Source of the DNA: Norana najaformis | Taxonomy: Eukaryota > Annelida > Clitellata > Crassiclitellata > Hormogastridae | Reading direction: 5' to 3' | Assembly: GCA_964023275.1 (NCBI GenBank) | Contig: OZ029927.1 | Span: 12,503,226-12,567,225, forward strand | Length of the DNA stretch: 64,000 nt | Part shown: piece after piece, positions 25,728 through 37,854 of the stretch | Numbering within the stretch: the stretch's first letter is position 1 | How the letters are laid out: every line of letters begins with the position of its first letter | The notes under the pieces: model-generated | Databases searched by the model: none | Seen by the model: only the letters and a program-made list of their open reading frames with translations | What the model was told of the DNA's origin: nothing | Program-made: the position numbers and the translations under genes

Positions 25728-25832
25728 CTTTATTTACTAACGCCACTATCGAATGATAAAACACTAGTTGATGACGCTGAGAAATTATGCGTAAAGGACT
25801 GGCTCAAAGTCCCTAAGCAGCGACAGTTTCAG
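25728..25832 (-). mobile_element. tRNA-derived SINE, 3' part
   Basis: TTTATTTACTAACGCCACTA..., then ACTAGTTGATGACGC and AAAGGACTGGCTCAAAGTCC: the complement of the same SINE family body. Confidence 0.7.
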
Positions 25833-26639
25833 AGGAGGCACATTCAGCGTTAAAAGACGAACGCTGAAACTGATTGGCCGTCGTGTCGCAGATGTTAATG
25901 ACCAGATCTGCGAGGTTTTGTACAGCTCGACAGTGCTGTCTACTTCAACTAAACACGTGAAATGGTAATGGTAGTAAAAAGGAAGGTAAGGGTAACACAC
26001 AGTTTACACGCCTTTATAGAAGTCACCCAGAAACGTTGTACCCAAGTCGGAGGATCATTTGGTTGAGATGAAAACACAGCCACAACAATCTAACGACAAG
26101 ATACTTTTTCAAGCATCCAAACTTTCATTTACCGACCAAATGAATAGCCGAGAGTTGACGAGGTAATTCCACAGACCCATCTCCTGAGTACTAACCCGGC
26201 TTGATTTTGCTTAAATTTACACCTACCAGAGTCAAATAAACAACACCAAGCGAGTAACCAGAAGTCGAACCCAAATTGCAGAAGTGAAATGTACACCAGT
26301 GACTCGCTCAGTCGCAGGATGACCTAAATATTCATGTTGCCCGATCCTGGCAGATGAAGTTTTAGTCAATGCAGTTATAAGTTGATAGACATTATCTGGA
26401 GTTAATCTTACTACAGCAACTCTAGCTGCGTTCTTATCAAATAGGAAGTCGCATAATTACAGGAAACACGGTTTTGTCAGTTTGATTTGTGGCTACTTGC
26501 AAACTAAGAGGATATCGACTGCTAGTCTACGAGCTAAAACACATTTAAGCTTGTTCTCGGTAGTCCTACCACTTTCCTATACTAACTTGACGAACCGTCC
26601 AGTGGAGGTAAGCAAAGACAGTTTATTTCATCGGTTTGA

Positions 26640-26960
26640 TTATCATTAATTCAGTGCGAACATTACTGTGCCAGGTCTTTGGAACGGACTCCCGAAAGAC
26701 CTCCGCCAGTTCGCTCATCTCCCATTCTCATCTGTCAATCTGAGCACTTTTCCGCTTGCCCTCACTCCTGCATCATTTTCAAGACTGAAAACAGAACTTT
26801 CCAAGCTATCCTATCCTGCACCATCCCTTGACCAAAATCACCAACGATTTCCACCGTAGCACCATTTTGTCTCCCCAGCATGACCCCCCGGATTCTGACA
26901 TGGCCCCAAACCTGACCAAAATCTGGCTCTTGCGGACTTGATATGATATAGCTCCCGTGA
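26640..26960 (+). mobile_element. LINE-C 3' end with ORF2 C-terminus
   Basis: The + strand codes VPGLWNGLPKDLRQFAHLP, then FSRLKTELSKLSYP and stops at 26857. This is the GPxxWNxLP...LKxxL motif that ends CR1/L2-type ORF2. A 3' UTR follows with GATAAGCTGGTCTCCC, as in 51270-51300. Strongly 5'-truncated. Confidence 0.7.
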
Positions 26961-27055
26961 TAAGCTGGTCTCCCTGGTTCAGCTTGTGTGCAGCTGAGAA
27001 ATTTTGGGAGTTACATTTACATTTACATAATATATCATGGCGGTCACTACTGTTC

Positions 27056-27172
27056 ATCATTGTTATCAGCGGCATCGCCGTCATCATTACTGTCATCATC
27101 AATGCCATAATAATCGTCGTCATCAGTGCAGTCATCATAATCTTCGTCATCATCGTCATCATTATTATCACA
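27056..27172. repeat. Degenerate (ATC)n repeat
   Basis: The ATC/GTC triplet tract gives an all-Ile/Val frame on the + strand that mimics a membrane helix; see rejected list. Confidence 0.85.
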
Positions 27173-28113
27173 TCCCGCAATATAATTAATGCATTACTAT
27201 TCAACAGTAATACAATGTCATACTTCCATTTATATCTTCACGAAAGTTTCTGCTTGTCATTACTGATAAGTGATAAGACAAGAAGAAGAACTGAACTCGT
27301 GTTGGAATTCCGTGTATAAATAGGTATTGTTAATTAAATATTATTAAGAAAATTATTAATTTGGATTCAACAGATTGGAATCCGTCAAAAGCTGCATCTG
27401 TGGCCTTGTTAGATTGGACTTACATCGTATAGTTAAGTAGCGTGACATTATGTGCGTTTGGCGTATAGCTCAATTGAGACAGAATTTTCTTACATATATT
27501 CTATAGTGTGATTTTGGTGAACGATCTGCTTGTACTTCTTAACTCAGTATTCTCTCCAGCCTCAATTCAAACATTGCTAGCAATTCTAACGGTCATTTCT
27601 CCCATATATGGTCTTGATATTATTTTCGTAGCACTGTTTGTCTCTAAAGCACGGTTTTACAGTGGTAGGTTGTACTTACATCACATAGTGAAGTAGCACC
27701 ACACTTTTTGCTTTCAATGTTAGAGTTTGGTATGTTCGTACTTCATCAGGCTCTGAGCAGGCCCCTCTAATCCAGATTCTGGCCAGGGCCCCGATAGTTG
27801 AGGGCCCTGCGGGTCCATAGTCACGGGTCCATAGTTACTGACTGGATCAGCCACACCAGAACAATGTATAGACATAGTTAGTGTTGCCGTAAATGAAAGG
27901 CATTCATTTAATTAAGCTCACACAACTTTTGTCAGAAAACTGCTTATATTAAATAATAATATAAAAAAAATTAAGGAAAATTACTTAAATTTAGAATTCA
28001 GTTATAAAAATATTATGTATTACATAACTATATGCAACTGCGCTGCCACTTTGGTCACAGAAATATCTTTATATTACCAGGTTCAAAGGGTGATCAGAAG
28101 AAATATTGGAAAC

Positions 28114-31100
28114 ATGTTGATCCAGTCTTTTTCTCTTTTTCTGGTCTGCATCACAGTCGTCTCTCCGTGTGAGTTTAGCGCTCAATCTTTTATATTCAGT
28201 TCAGCTTTAAAACCTCATATTCTGTATATCTGAAGAATTAAATGATTATTCAGCTTAAATAGCTTGATTAGCTGGCATTAAAGCTTGGATTTAAGCAAAG
28301 CTTTCGAATCTTACTTGTTTCAATGCTAATACCGCTTTTACAATCACTGCAACGAATGTTCCCACTGTTCACCATGAATTTAGTTCAGTAATATTTCGTT
28401 ATAGATAATAATTCAAACCACGCGAAGTGCAGGTTTAATCGTTGTTTATGTCTGTTTATTCCTATTTAGCAATAATCTTATCCCCTGGACTGCAACGGAA
28501 AAACCAGGGAGAAACCTGTACATTTCAGTGGGTCGTGCAAGCATCTTTCGCAAGTTATTCCGTCTACAATAAGACGACCTCACAACAGACGGCCTTGAGT
28601 GCAAACGCTAATCATACACGGGATAACGCAAAAGGAATAATCAGCCTTACCATCTGGAATGTAAAGTTATGGGATGCCGGAAATTATTCCTTATCAATAA
28701 ACATGGGCACTTCTACTACAACCGACTCTGGTGCCCTGCTGTTTGTTTATGGTAAGTGAATTTTTATGATAAGCTCAAATTTGATAATTGCCTTGGTCGT
28801 GATACCAGGATTTCAAGCGTTACTTTGTCAATTCAGAGTCTAATACTCGAGAACCTCATTCAGATTTGTAATTTTCTTGTATTCTGGAAAAAATAAATTC
28901 TGTAGTGTTGGGCCACAAATATTTGAAGAAACTGTATCGTTTAAAGTTGTCTGAAAGATATAGCTTTTTTAATTAGTCTAAATTCATAATAAGCTACTCA
29001 TTAATGTGTTCATACTACATATATATATATATATTCATTATTCTACAGCTCAATATTGTTGATAATCTGCATTAATATCAGTGTTAGCAATATATGTTTG
29101 TGGTGAAATACAATACGTACATCTGATGTCACTGAGAAATGTATTGATGTTATGGTACGACCGTAAACAATTATGGCTGTAGAAATTGTATTCAAATTCA
29201 ATGACTAATAAAAAACTCCATAGCTGCTTATAAGTTAATGAGTTTCGGAGCCTTTCTCTACCTCTTCTCGTCAGCGCTTGAAGACCATTCCATTCGATCG
29301 TCGGTTTGCATTGTCATCTAGGTCGCGAGCGCTCTTTAGGTGGCGCTAAATGAATTTGGAATTACAATTGCAATTAATAAATTCCAGGTAATTCCCAGAG
29401 TTTCCTGAACCAGACTGGCGGATCGATTCCAGCTACTGAAGGCAGTACGGTTGAAATAACATGTACCGTGACACCGTCTTCGTTACCGGCGTCCTATCGA
29501 CCTAAGATATACTATTTCTGGGGTGTGGGTGGAATTCCACGCCTCCGGAACATTTCCAGTGGACCAGCAATATTGCCAAACGGTGACACACTCACTGGAT
29601 ACAGCATTAAAAATGACGGCAGAACCCTTGTCATTGATTCAGTTCAGTATAGCGACAGGCGGATCAAATGCTGGGGACAGGAAGAAGGGTCAACTTACGA
29701 GTGTTGCTCTACTACGTTTGACTTACAAATGAACTGTAAGTGCCAGTCAAAGACCATTTCATATTTAAGTATAGACGATCGGATGCCAAACACGGACAAT
29801 GAAACGCAGTAGTGAAGCAATAAGCAGCTTTTTGTCTACTTATGATCATCAGAGTCAAGTTTGCTTACTGAAAGAAAGTCTTGTGCTTCGCAATCTTAGG
29901 TGTCATTTGGATTAGCGTAGAAAGCGCCTCTGATTAGTTTCTCTTGAAGTGGCGCTGTATAAATTTACGTTTCACAATGATTACAATTACAATTAATCCA
30001 GTGCAATTTAACGCATTCTTACCAAACGCTTTGCTGCTGGAGCTTCCATTTACTACATAACTACGCACATTTATATTCTAAGATTAAAACTTTATAATAA
30101 CGCATTTATTTTAGATATTTATTACGCCAGTAAATTCAGACTCAGTAAATCTGAATTTGAAGCGCGAACAACTTGTTTAGGGTTGTTATACAAAGTCCGC
30201 TAAACAGGCCCGAACCGAAAATCGTTGGGTGACAGACCCAGCGCATCACCGACGGTGGCGCATATGACATTGGTAGTAGATCGATGTACTGTTTTAAAAA
30301 GTGGACCCTGTAAAAACACAGACGATCTAACTCCACAGCGGCAAAACATTTTATATCGAGAGACTTGTGGGTTTCTGCAATGTCGACCTACAAGAATCAT
30401 TGCTTAATCGAGGCATAACGTTGGCAGTCCGTAATCGTGTCAGGGCCCAACGTTGGCAGTCCGTAATTGTGTCAGGGCCGATCCGAATCAACAAGGAACG
30501 AGTTACACACTTCTGCTACACTTGATAAGAACTTGGCACTCGATATGACATCCGGCATTCTTCTCAACATGCTTCATATCATATTCAACAACCTAGATGG
30601 CATACGCGCTGGAATGGTGATAAGTTGCCGGTCTCACATATAGCGTTGTGATCGGGGATCATTGGTCTATGCCTTATAACTTTGGCTGCGGTGTTTATCG
30701 GTTCCTGGTCCCTACTCCTCAAGAGTTCATGGCGTACTGTGAAGGAAGGACTGAAAGGACACAATTGATGGGTACTGGACAGATGATGCGTTGGATTTTC
30801 TAGATCAGTCAAATGCTTTTTGTAGATTCCTATTGTACAATATTAGCGTCGAGAACAGATTTATTATTAAATTTTATTATGAGGTGCAATATCTTTAACA
30901 GTCTTCCTAATCTTTTGAGAGCTAAGAAATCTGTTCATTTAGTATATTTTCGGGATTTTGAATCCATATTTTGAGCCGTGGGCAGTTGTGACAATTACCT
31001 AATCTGTTTATTCGTAATCTTAATCGTAGTTCCGAAATTTCTACAGCGCCCAACGAAAGCGGGGACCAGCTTATTCATCACAGGCGCTCAGTCAAAATCG

Positions 31101-34100
31101 ATAGGCAAAAGGGTTCGGTTCCAGGTCAAGATCCAAAGGTCAGACGGAGAGACAGCGTGGCAGTTATGGGGGATGGTGTTTGGGGTTGGAGAGGAGAAAG
31201 AGATAAGAGGAAGACGGGGTGTCAGGATAGGATCTGTGAAAGAGGAATGTTTTCAGCTTTGAGTGAAAGGCCGATGCAGAAATTGCAAGTGGTGGAGCAT
31301 CGATGAGTTTGTGTGATGGGTGTTTGATGTTTAATCGTCATATAAACCTAAAATTGATGCAAATGAATCTTTTGTGCTTAGATCGACCTCATATTTTGTC
31401 ACCGATCCCACCAAGCAGAAGATTTCACACCGATGTCGGTAATCAAGTCCAATTTAGTTTCACTGTCAATACAAATCCAGCGCTGGTATCATGGAATTGG
31501 ATTTTTGTCAGTACAGCTGGAATTCAAACTGCTTTACCAACGGCTGATGTTCAAACAGCATCGATTCTTTCGTTTTCAATCACAGAGCAAACATACTATG
31601 GAAATTACTCGATCACTTTAGCCAACATCGTTGGATCAACGGTAGAAACATTTCAGGTTCTTCCTCCAGGTGGGCAAATCTTGTGGCCTACAGCTAATGT
31701 TCAACTGAAACTATGAGAAAAATCAATACTGTTTTATTCAAATTTGACTCTGATTTACTCCAATACGTAAACTTTGCACAGAGCATGGTCTCGATCCATT
31801 TGCACACCTGGCGTACTCTGCTATTAATGTTTTATAATCAGTTAGTGCCATTATATATTGTTGCAACTCATTGCCTAAAAACTGACCTCTCTCCTAAGGG
31901 CTAAGATGCTGGAAGAGCCTCTGAGTTCTTTTTCTGTAAGAGCCGTTATATAAAGTGGCAAATACAATACAATACATTATTTGGGATTATTGACTAAAAG
32001 CGACAAGCTTAGGCAACTTAATTTGCTGTCATAACTTGCTGTAGGTCTAGACACCTTGAAGCCTCGAACCTGACACTTCGGGCGCAACAGATGAGCATGT
32101 AACCAGTCAGATTGCACGATATATTGCACACTAATATATATATATATAATTATTACTTGTTTTGCAATGTCTCAGCACCACCTGAATCACCGTCTAACCT
32201 CAGAGTAGGTTACACTACACACAGGCAAATCTCCCTTCAGTGGAACTGTATGTGGTTTAATGGCCACGCACAGACTGTATCCGTACTACTAATAGAAACC
32301 ACTAGCAACACCGAGGTGGAGACACGGAATACCACTGTCTCCACGAGCTGTTACAATTCAACGCATAGCACACTGTTTCAAAGCAACATTCGACCTGAGA
32401 CAAGCTACAAGGCCAGCGTCTGGTCCAACAACGCACTCGGTTCCAGTGATGTAATCACGTTGGCTGTAAAAACTCCGAAAAGATTTAAATTCGTCGTTTC
32501 CTCCAAAACCATCGCAGTCAGTGGAACTCAGGCAACTATTGATTTCAGTACGCTTAACGGAAATGTGACACATGTTTCGGTAACATGTTGCGTGGAATCT
32601 TCTGGTGATTGCAATTCTCGCTATTACGACATCATAAACGTCACCTACCGTGTGGTCTATAACAATTTACCACATGCTGATGTGTATTTTTTCGACTTCA
32701 AAGTATACGGCGGTGAAGAAGACCAGTACTATTTGACGATGGTGAGAGGCATTAGAGTGTCAAGAACAGGAGACGACGGTGAGTTTTAAGCCCACACTAA
32801 CGTTTGAATTGTTTAATTTCTACATGTATATAGCTTGACTGCAGTGTTACATTTTCTTTAGTTTCAAAAGTCACAGTTGTGATCATCAACGCATTTAGAA
32901 GTACCTCGTTCAAATACAACCTCACAAGTTAAAACTGAGCGTTTTAAGCTCAGAATGTCCTTGAGAAAGACTGTTGACGATAAAGATAGCTGATGCACAT
33001 AGCAGGAGTTGTTAAATCAGGCCTACATTTTAACGCGAAACTTTTCTTTCACGATTTTGTTTTGAATGAGCGAACACACAGTTAACGGATTCGAAAACCA
33101 ATAGGGAATAGATGGTCGCTTTTGGCCGTGAGGATCCTTACAGTAAGTTGATTGCAATTCCTCTTTAGTGACGATGAACAAATACTATCTGCTAACGATG
33201 TAGGCTATGTATTTACACATCTATATTGCTTCTTTTAAGGACCCATTGCTCGAGAGGATGGATGACAATGTTGAAAATCTTATATCGCTATGTATTAAAA
33301 CACCTGTAAAGCAAAGTTAAAAAACCCATGTTTCCATCCAGTAAACTCGACGTGTTGCTTCGATGACAAAAATGATAAATGACTATAATGACAATCATTA
33401 GGAAGATTTTAATATCTTATTTTTGTTGCTCATCGAGTTACTGTAGTTCAACTATGTTGTCCGATGCAGACTAATTTTAATTCCAGGTGACGGGAACATA
33501 ACCCACTTGCTCAGCTCCGTTATTGTACTGGCCGTGCTATTGGGGATCTCTGTACTGGCCTTAGTCGGTAGTTTGTCTTTCCTCCTGATCAAGAGACAAC
33601 ATAGTCCGAGCCCCCCGAAAAGCCCCCCGAAGAGCACCTCGAAAAGCCCCCCGACAACGGAAGAGAAGAAACCACGAGATGTAAGTATGCCGTAGATTTT
33701 CTCTGCCTAATCCCATAAGGACTGTTGGTAGATTTTCTAGGTAGGGCCTACACTCTAACCCAGTGACTTCTACTGCGCCGCTTTCGTAATGCACAAGGCC
33801 TCAATCGATGATCAAACATAGCATGTCTCCGTAGAGAAAATCTCAAAACGCCTTGATGTGACAAACTAAAAGATTGCATCTAGTAATTGTATGTATTTAT
33901 TTAGCGCCGTTACTAATATACCAATAAAGGCGTTGAAGCATTGATGTGCAACAGCTTTTACCTTTTCCTTTTCTTCTGTAGTTTAAACGAATATCCTTAT
34001 TAAGGTGAAATGAAATAATGTGGTGCAAATTCCTAGTCCATTATTAGGCCAGAAGTCGTCGAATTGTAAACTTTTTGCATTTACATTTGGTTGCACCGTT

Positions 34101-35142
34101 GTCTCACTTGATTTGTTCTACTTAAAGATATTGTGTGGCACGGTAGCCGATTAGTTTCAGCGCTCGCCTTGTAGCTCGTAGTCTGCGGGTTCGAGCCTCC
34201 CCTGAGACGGCTATTGTGCGGGGACTTTGAGCAAGTCCTTTACTCATACTTGCTCAGCGCCATCGATTGATGCTTAGTCATTAGATGATTATGATGATGA
34301 TGAAGAAGAAGAGGATTATGATGATCACGATGATGAGTTCTCTGCCCGAGGGCAGGTCCTTTGGCTTTATGCCACCCAGGGATAAAATGAGTGAGGTAGT
34401 TTCCAGTTGATTTCGTTACAGACAATTGTGGGTGAACAACTTTTCCAAGTAGTTACGCAGTGGCTTGAGGCAGATTCAAACCAACGACCTTCCGGTTACA
34501 AAGCACAGAACATACCACCGTATCACCACGTCCCATTGGATAGTTGTGCTTGATAAATACAGAAACAATAATAAGAAATGTAGCTGCTTGCAGTATCTTG
34601 CGTGGTTTTGATAGCTTCCAAAAAGACCTCAACCAAAGCAGAGAAAAACGATACCTGTGGTACAGGCGCCGCCGCCAGATGAAGATCAAGAAGAAACTTA
34701 CGAGCTTGCAGATGCGCCCAAGTCACCAGATGACAACTTTTACATGCCACTGAATGAAAAACAGCCCAATAGAGCTCAGGTACTGGTTTTTAAATGCGTA
34801 TTGTTTATTGCAACTGTAAGAAAATTTTCTTCTCAAATTAAATCCTCGTCATATTCAATGACCTTTGTTTTTGTATACAAAGTACCATTATTGATACTGC
34901 AAGCAGCTACATTTGTTATTATTATTTCTGCATTTATCAAGCACGGCTATCCATATCCATAATATGTATATTATTTCCGATTTAGTTGATGGTTTATATA
35001 CTATAGTAATCACAAAGGATTTTGTTGATAGTTTATATATTAAATGTAAATTTATTTTATTTATAGCAAATACAGATAGTAAAAATAGTTTAGTAGATAG
35101 CATAACTGTTTTCTTTTTATGTTCCTATAGCACTTTGGCTAG
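28114..35142 (+). CDS. R3: type I receptor, 3 Ig-like domains, FN3-like region, TM, tyrosine tail
   Basis: Exons: 28114-28168 signal peptide (MLIQSFSLFLVCITVVSP); 28470-28751 Ig-a; 29388-29735 Ig-b; 31382-31669 Ig-c; 32176-32778 FN3-like; 33487-33680 TM; 34666-34779 tail; 35131-35142 last exon coding HFG and stop. All phases join to 631 residues. Ig-b has EITC, YYFW and IKC plus an extra CC. Ig-a has only the B-strand Cys and Ig-c has no canonical pair. The FN3-like exon keeps LQWNCMWFNG, the CCVE...C motif and PETSYKASVW. The TM helix is about residues 533-560, followed by a Pro/Ser/Lys stretch (SPSPPKSPPKS). The tail has Tyr602 (TYELA) and Tyr616 (FYMPL, YxxL). AATAAA occurs 7 bases after the stop. 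The 34780 donor (GTACTG) is weak, so the HFG exon is the least certain. Confidence 0.82.
29249..29379 (+). mobile_element. LINE-A 3' end abutting R3 splice acceptor
   Basis: GTCAGCGCTTGAAGACC, CGAGCGCTCTTTAGGTGGCGC, then AATGAATTTGG and ATTACAATTGCAATT. The tail ends about 9 bases before the Ig-b exon (acceptor ATTCCAG at 29381-29387). Confidence 0.8.
29885..29996 (+). mobile_element. LINE-A 3' end fragment
   Basis: AAAGCGCCTCTGATTAG, then TTGAAGTGGCGCTGTATAAA and an ATTACAATTACAATT tail, in the R3 intron after Ig-b. Confidence 0.8.
30417..30480. repeat. 32-bp tandem duplication
   Basis: Two adjacent 32-bp units starting AACGTTGGCAGTCCGTAAT, at 30417 and 30449. They differ only by C/T at unit position 20 and C/G at position 32. 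Confidence 0.9.
31013..31260 (-). mobile_element. LINE-C 3' end fragment
   Basis: Complement of the LINE-C end: GAAATTTCTACAGCGCCCAA, AACCAGCTTATTCA, AGGCGCTCAGTCAAAATCG, GGGTTCGGTTCCAGGTCAAG. It lies in the R3 intron before Ig-c. Confidence 0.75.
34135..34340 (+). mobile_element. tRNA-derived SINE, best-preserved head, GAT tail
   Basis: Box-A-like TGGCACGGTAGCCGATTAG at about 34136 and box-B GCGGGTTCGAGCCTCC at about 34185 have tRNA spacing. The body continues GACTTTGAGCAAGTCC and TCAGCGCCATCGATTGATGC and ends in a GAT/GAA repeat. It lies in the R3 intron between TM and tail exons. Confidence 0.8.
34375..34540 (-). mobile_element. Second tRNA-derived SINE family, minus strand
   Basis: The minus strand reads GTGGTGATACGGTGGTATG, then GTCGTTGGTTTGAATCTGCC (box B), then a body with GTTGTTCACCCACAATTG. 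It sits directly beside the SINE at 34135. Confidence 0.65.
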
Positions 35143-35148
35143 ATAGAG

Positions 35149-35154
35149 AATAAA
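35149..35154 (+). terminator. AATAAA polyadenylation signal candidate for R3
   Basis: AATAAA 7 bases after the predicted R3 stop codon. No experimental 3' end is available. Confidence 0.4.
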
Positions 35155-36292
35155 CTCAACGAGATCCGTTTCCAACGACTAGTTTTAGTCACAAGCTTAT
35201 TCCTAGAGTTTATCAGGTTAATATGTGTTTCATGAGAGACACGCACGCGGAGCATAAGAGCTGAGATTAACGCAGAGAAATGAAGCATCGCCGATTCATT
35301 TTCGTATAATATTAATCATAAGCATATCGGGGCATTTATCGATTTTATGAATTAAATATAGGAAAACCTACAAATATGCTATTAAGATCACACGAATTAA
35401 GCATAACTGAAGAAATTGTGAGTTGGGCCACCTTTATGAAACATTCACTTCCATGAAATTCACTCTGCTGTGCGAAAGACACAGATTTCTGCATTCTTTC
35501 CGTTAGATAAGCAAACTATACTCAAATGCTCTGTATCATTATTGCATTTCGGCGTTAATTTTCTTTGCATTGACGAGTAATCGCTTGCAGTTTTTTGCTG
35601 TTTTCTTACTGCACAGAAAAATCAATACTCCTAAAGAATCCGATATGATATTCGAAGAAAGGAGTTCAGATGCGAGAATATGTATCTTCTGTTATGAGAT
35701 ATAATTTTTACACGTTTAACTGTTGAATGAATTCATTACTATTAAATAACACAAGTGTATCCGCAGAGCTAACTTCAAATTTGCTCAGATATGGACGAGC
35801 TACGGCGAATGCATTCTCAAGAGGCGTTTCTTCATTAGCTACATCAATTTCGAATTGCTTTGAGAATATGTGCAAATAATTCTACTGTATATCATTTTCA
35901 GTCAAATGCTTAACGAGTACTACATTGTAATTGTAACTAGAAGTTTTATAGCGCCGATTGAAGAGAAACTAATCAGAGGCGCTCTCTACCTTAACTTAAA
36001 CTGAGCTAAAAGTCACTAAGAACCGAAAGTTCATAAGTTAGCAAGCACTACTCAGATAACTAGTAAAGTAATAAGCTCAACCAATGGATTTTCCTCCAGA
36101 GTTGATAGTTGGCATCATGTTACATGAATTAGGTCCAAACTCCTTCAAAACAAACGATGCTGCTGCAGCATGGATTAATGGGTTAGAATACGAAATGGCT
36201 CGATTCGCATTAGTAACTCTGTGATGAATTCACTCAAACGACACTAAATACGTCGAAATCACTCGAACTCAAAATTGCGCTACTAAAGGACA

Positions 36293-36410
36293 TCCGATTT
36301 AGTGTTCATGGACCTTGAGTAAGTCTTCACTCACAAGTGCTGAGCGCCATCGATTGATGCACAGTCATTAGGTAGTGGCGCTTAATAAATGCAGAACTAA
36401 AATAATTCGC
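36293..36410 (+). mobile_element. tRNA-derived SINE, body and 3' end
   Basis: GACCTTGAGTAAGTC, TGAGCGCCATCGATTGATGC, CAGTCATTAGGTAGTGGCGC, TTAATAAATGCAGAA. It shows the AGCGCCA...TGGCGCT hairpin most clearly. Confidence 0.8.
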
Positions 36411-37504
36411 AATCGCAGGAGAGCTTTCGAAAAATTCAAGGATCTTATCTATATCATACATGTCACTTAACAGTAGCTAACTAATTTAGCGTTATTTGCT
36501 GTGCAGTTAATTACAATATCTTGTGCTATACAAATGGACTTGTAACATATAGGCTATATAAATATATATACTGTATACTGTAGTGTTCTTTTCACTGTTG
36601 TTTGTTGAACAACCAATATTATTAAACTCGAAAGACAGTAGGCCTTGAGTGGTCAATTCAATTTCGGTTTTTATGTCATGCGAAGATTTGTTTTACTAAT
36701 GCCGATAGTTATACAGTGCGAGCAATATCTGTGCATAGACTTGTCTGTGTTGTATAGAAGATTAGTGTTTATAGACCTAACTTTAATCTTCGCCCTAGTT
36801 TTCTATCGTAGTATATATGATATGATCCAGTTACCCTTTCGCAACTAAGCATTTATATAGCGCCTCTAGGAGACGCAAACTCAAGCAGGAAGAGTTGCTT
36901 AAAGAAAACTCTGCTTAATAAATATAAGCAAAACTGATCTAGCTGCGTATAACTCGATATAAATTTAGATATTAAAACTGTTATATAATATTGAATGATC
37001 TTAGTTTACTGATTTCTTTACTGTTTTGTATGCATTACTGTTGCTTGTAAAGTATGAGCGTTTGTCTCACCATAATAAAGTTTACTTACTGACTTAAAAA
37101 CATTGCATCAGTATGATGTCGTGCTTGTACTGTACAAACTCAGTTATTACGACACAGATGTCTTCCATGGAATGCATGTAGTTTGCACGTTTAATGGATA
37201 TGCAAGAGCATTAATTTATTCAAATGAGGAAGATGTTGTTGCATAGTTAGAACATTCTTATAAGTTTCCAAAAGACGAGACTAAGGTAGTTCAAAAATCT
37301 AACTCGGTAATGTGGTGTCGTTTCTACACTGTATATTTAAATGGTGTTTTATATAACTAGGGAGAGGAATGCCTCTGGTCATACAAAGGGTGGAAATGAG
37401 AGATGGGAGGAGAGACCTTCATATCTATGGAAACTTACTGTCCTTGAAAACCAGACATCCACCACTGTTGAGTATCGCTGATCTTGCTCGGTGACTTTGA
37501 CATT

Positions 37505-37854
37505 TTGTGCTGGTCAACAGAAAGCTTATATCCTGCATTTTGGTCTCCTTGGTTCCAGGCGGTAGCACTCTGCGGTCGGCCTGCCTTGGACTCCTGACTG
37601 TCCCTCGTATGCGCACTGCTACAGCTCAGTCTAGAAGCTTTGCCTGTGTTGGACCTAAAGCTGGAATCGCCTTTCCCGAGAGTTACGGCTTGAGTTCCTC
37701 AGTTTCCCCTTCCGGAGTTTCGCAAGCGCCTGAAATCTGCATTATTTGACAGTGGTCTCACTGGTTCGGGTCGGAAGCGCCTCTGATGAATCTATTCTTG
37801 AAGTGGCGCTTTATAAATGTCAGATTACAATTACAATTACAATTACAATTACAA
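37505..37854 (+). mobile_element. LINE-A copy with ORF2 C-terminal remnant
   Basis: The + strand reads LGLLTVPRMRTATAQSRSFA at 37586-37645, matching RGLLVVPRVRTTTAQSRSFA of the 47885 copy. The hairpin GAAGCGCCTC...AAGTGGCGCTT and four or more ATTACA units follow. Confidence 0.85.

Larger units (their letters stand above)
22377..28113. other. Spacer between R2 and R3: repeats, no TM exon found
   Basis: Searched by eye for the conserved TM core VIVLA-LLG and for a tyrosine tail. None was found. The stretch holds SINE and LINE ends and microsatellites listed separately. A weak candidate exon follows the acceptor at 24240. Remaining parts (for example 24300-25000 and 27300-28100) show nothing recognisable. 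Confidence 0.5.

Noticed and set aside
26957..27319. Hydrophobic Ile/Val-rich frame resembling a TM exon for R2
   Set aside because: It is a degenerate (ATC)n microsatellite. It lacks the VIVLA-LLG pattern, a Lys/Arg stop-transfer and matching splice phases.
34135..34210. tRNA gene
   Set aside because: Box A and box B are present but the acceptor stem does not pair and a SINE body follows directly.
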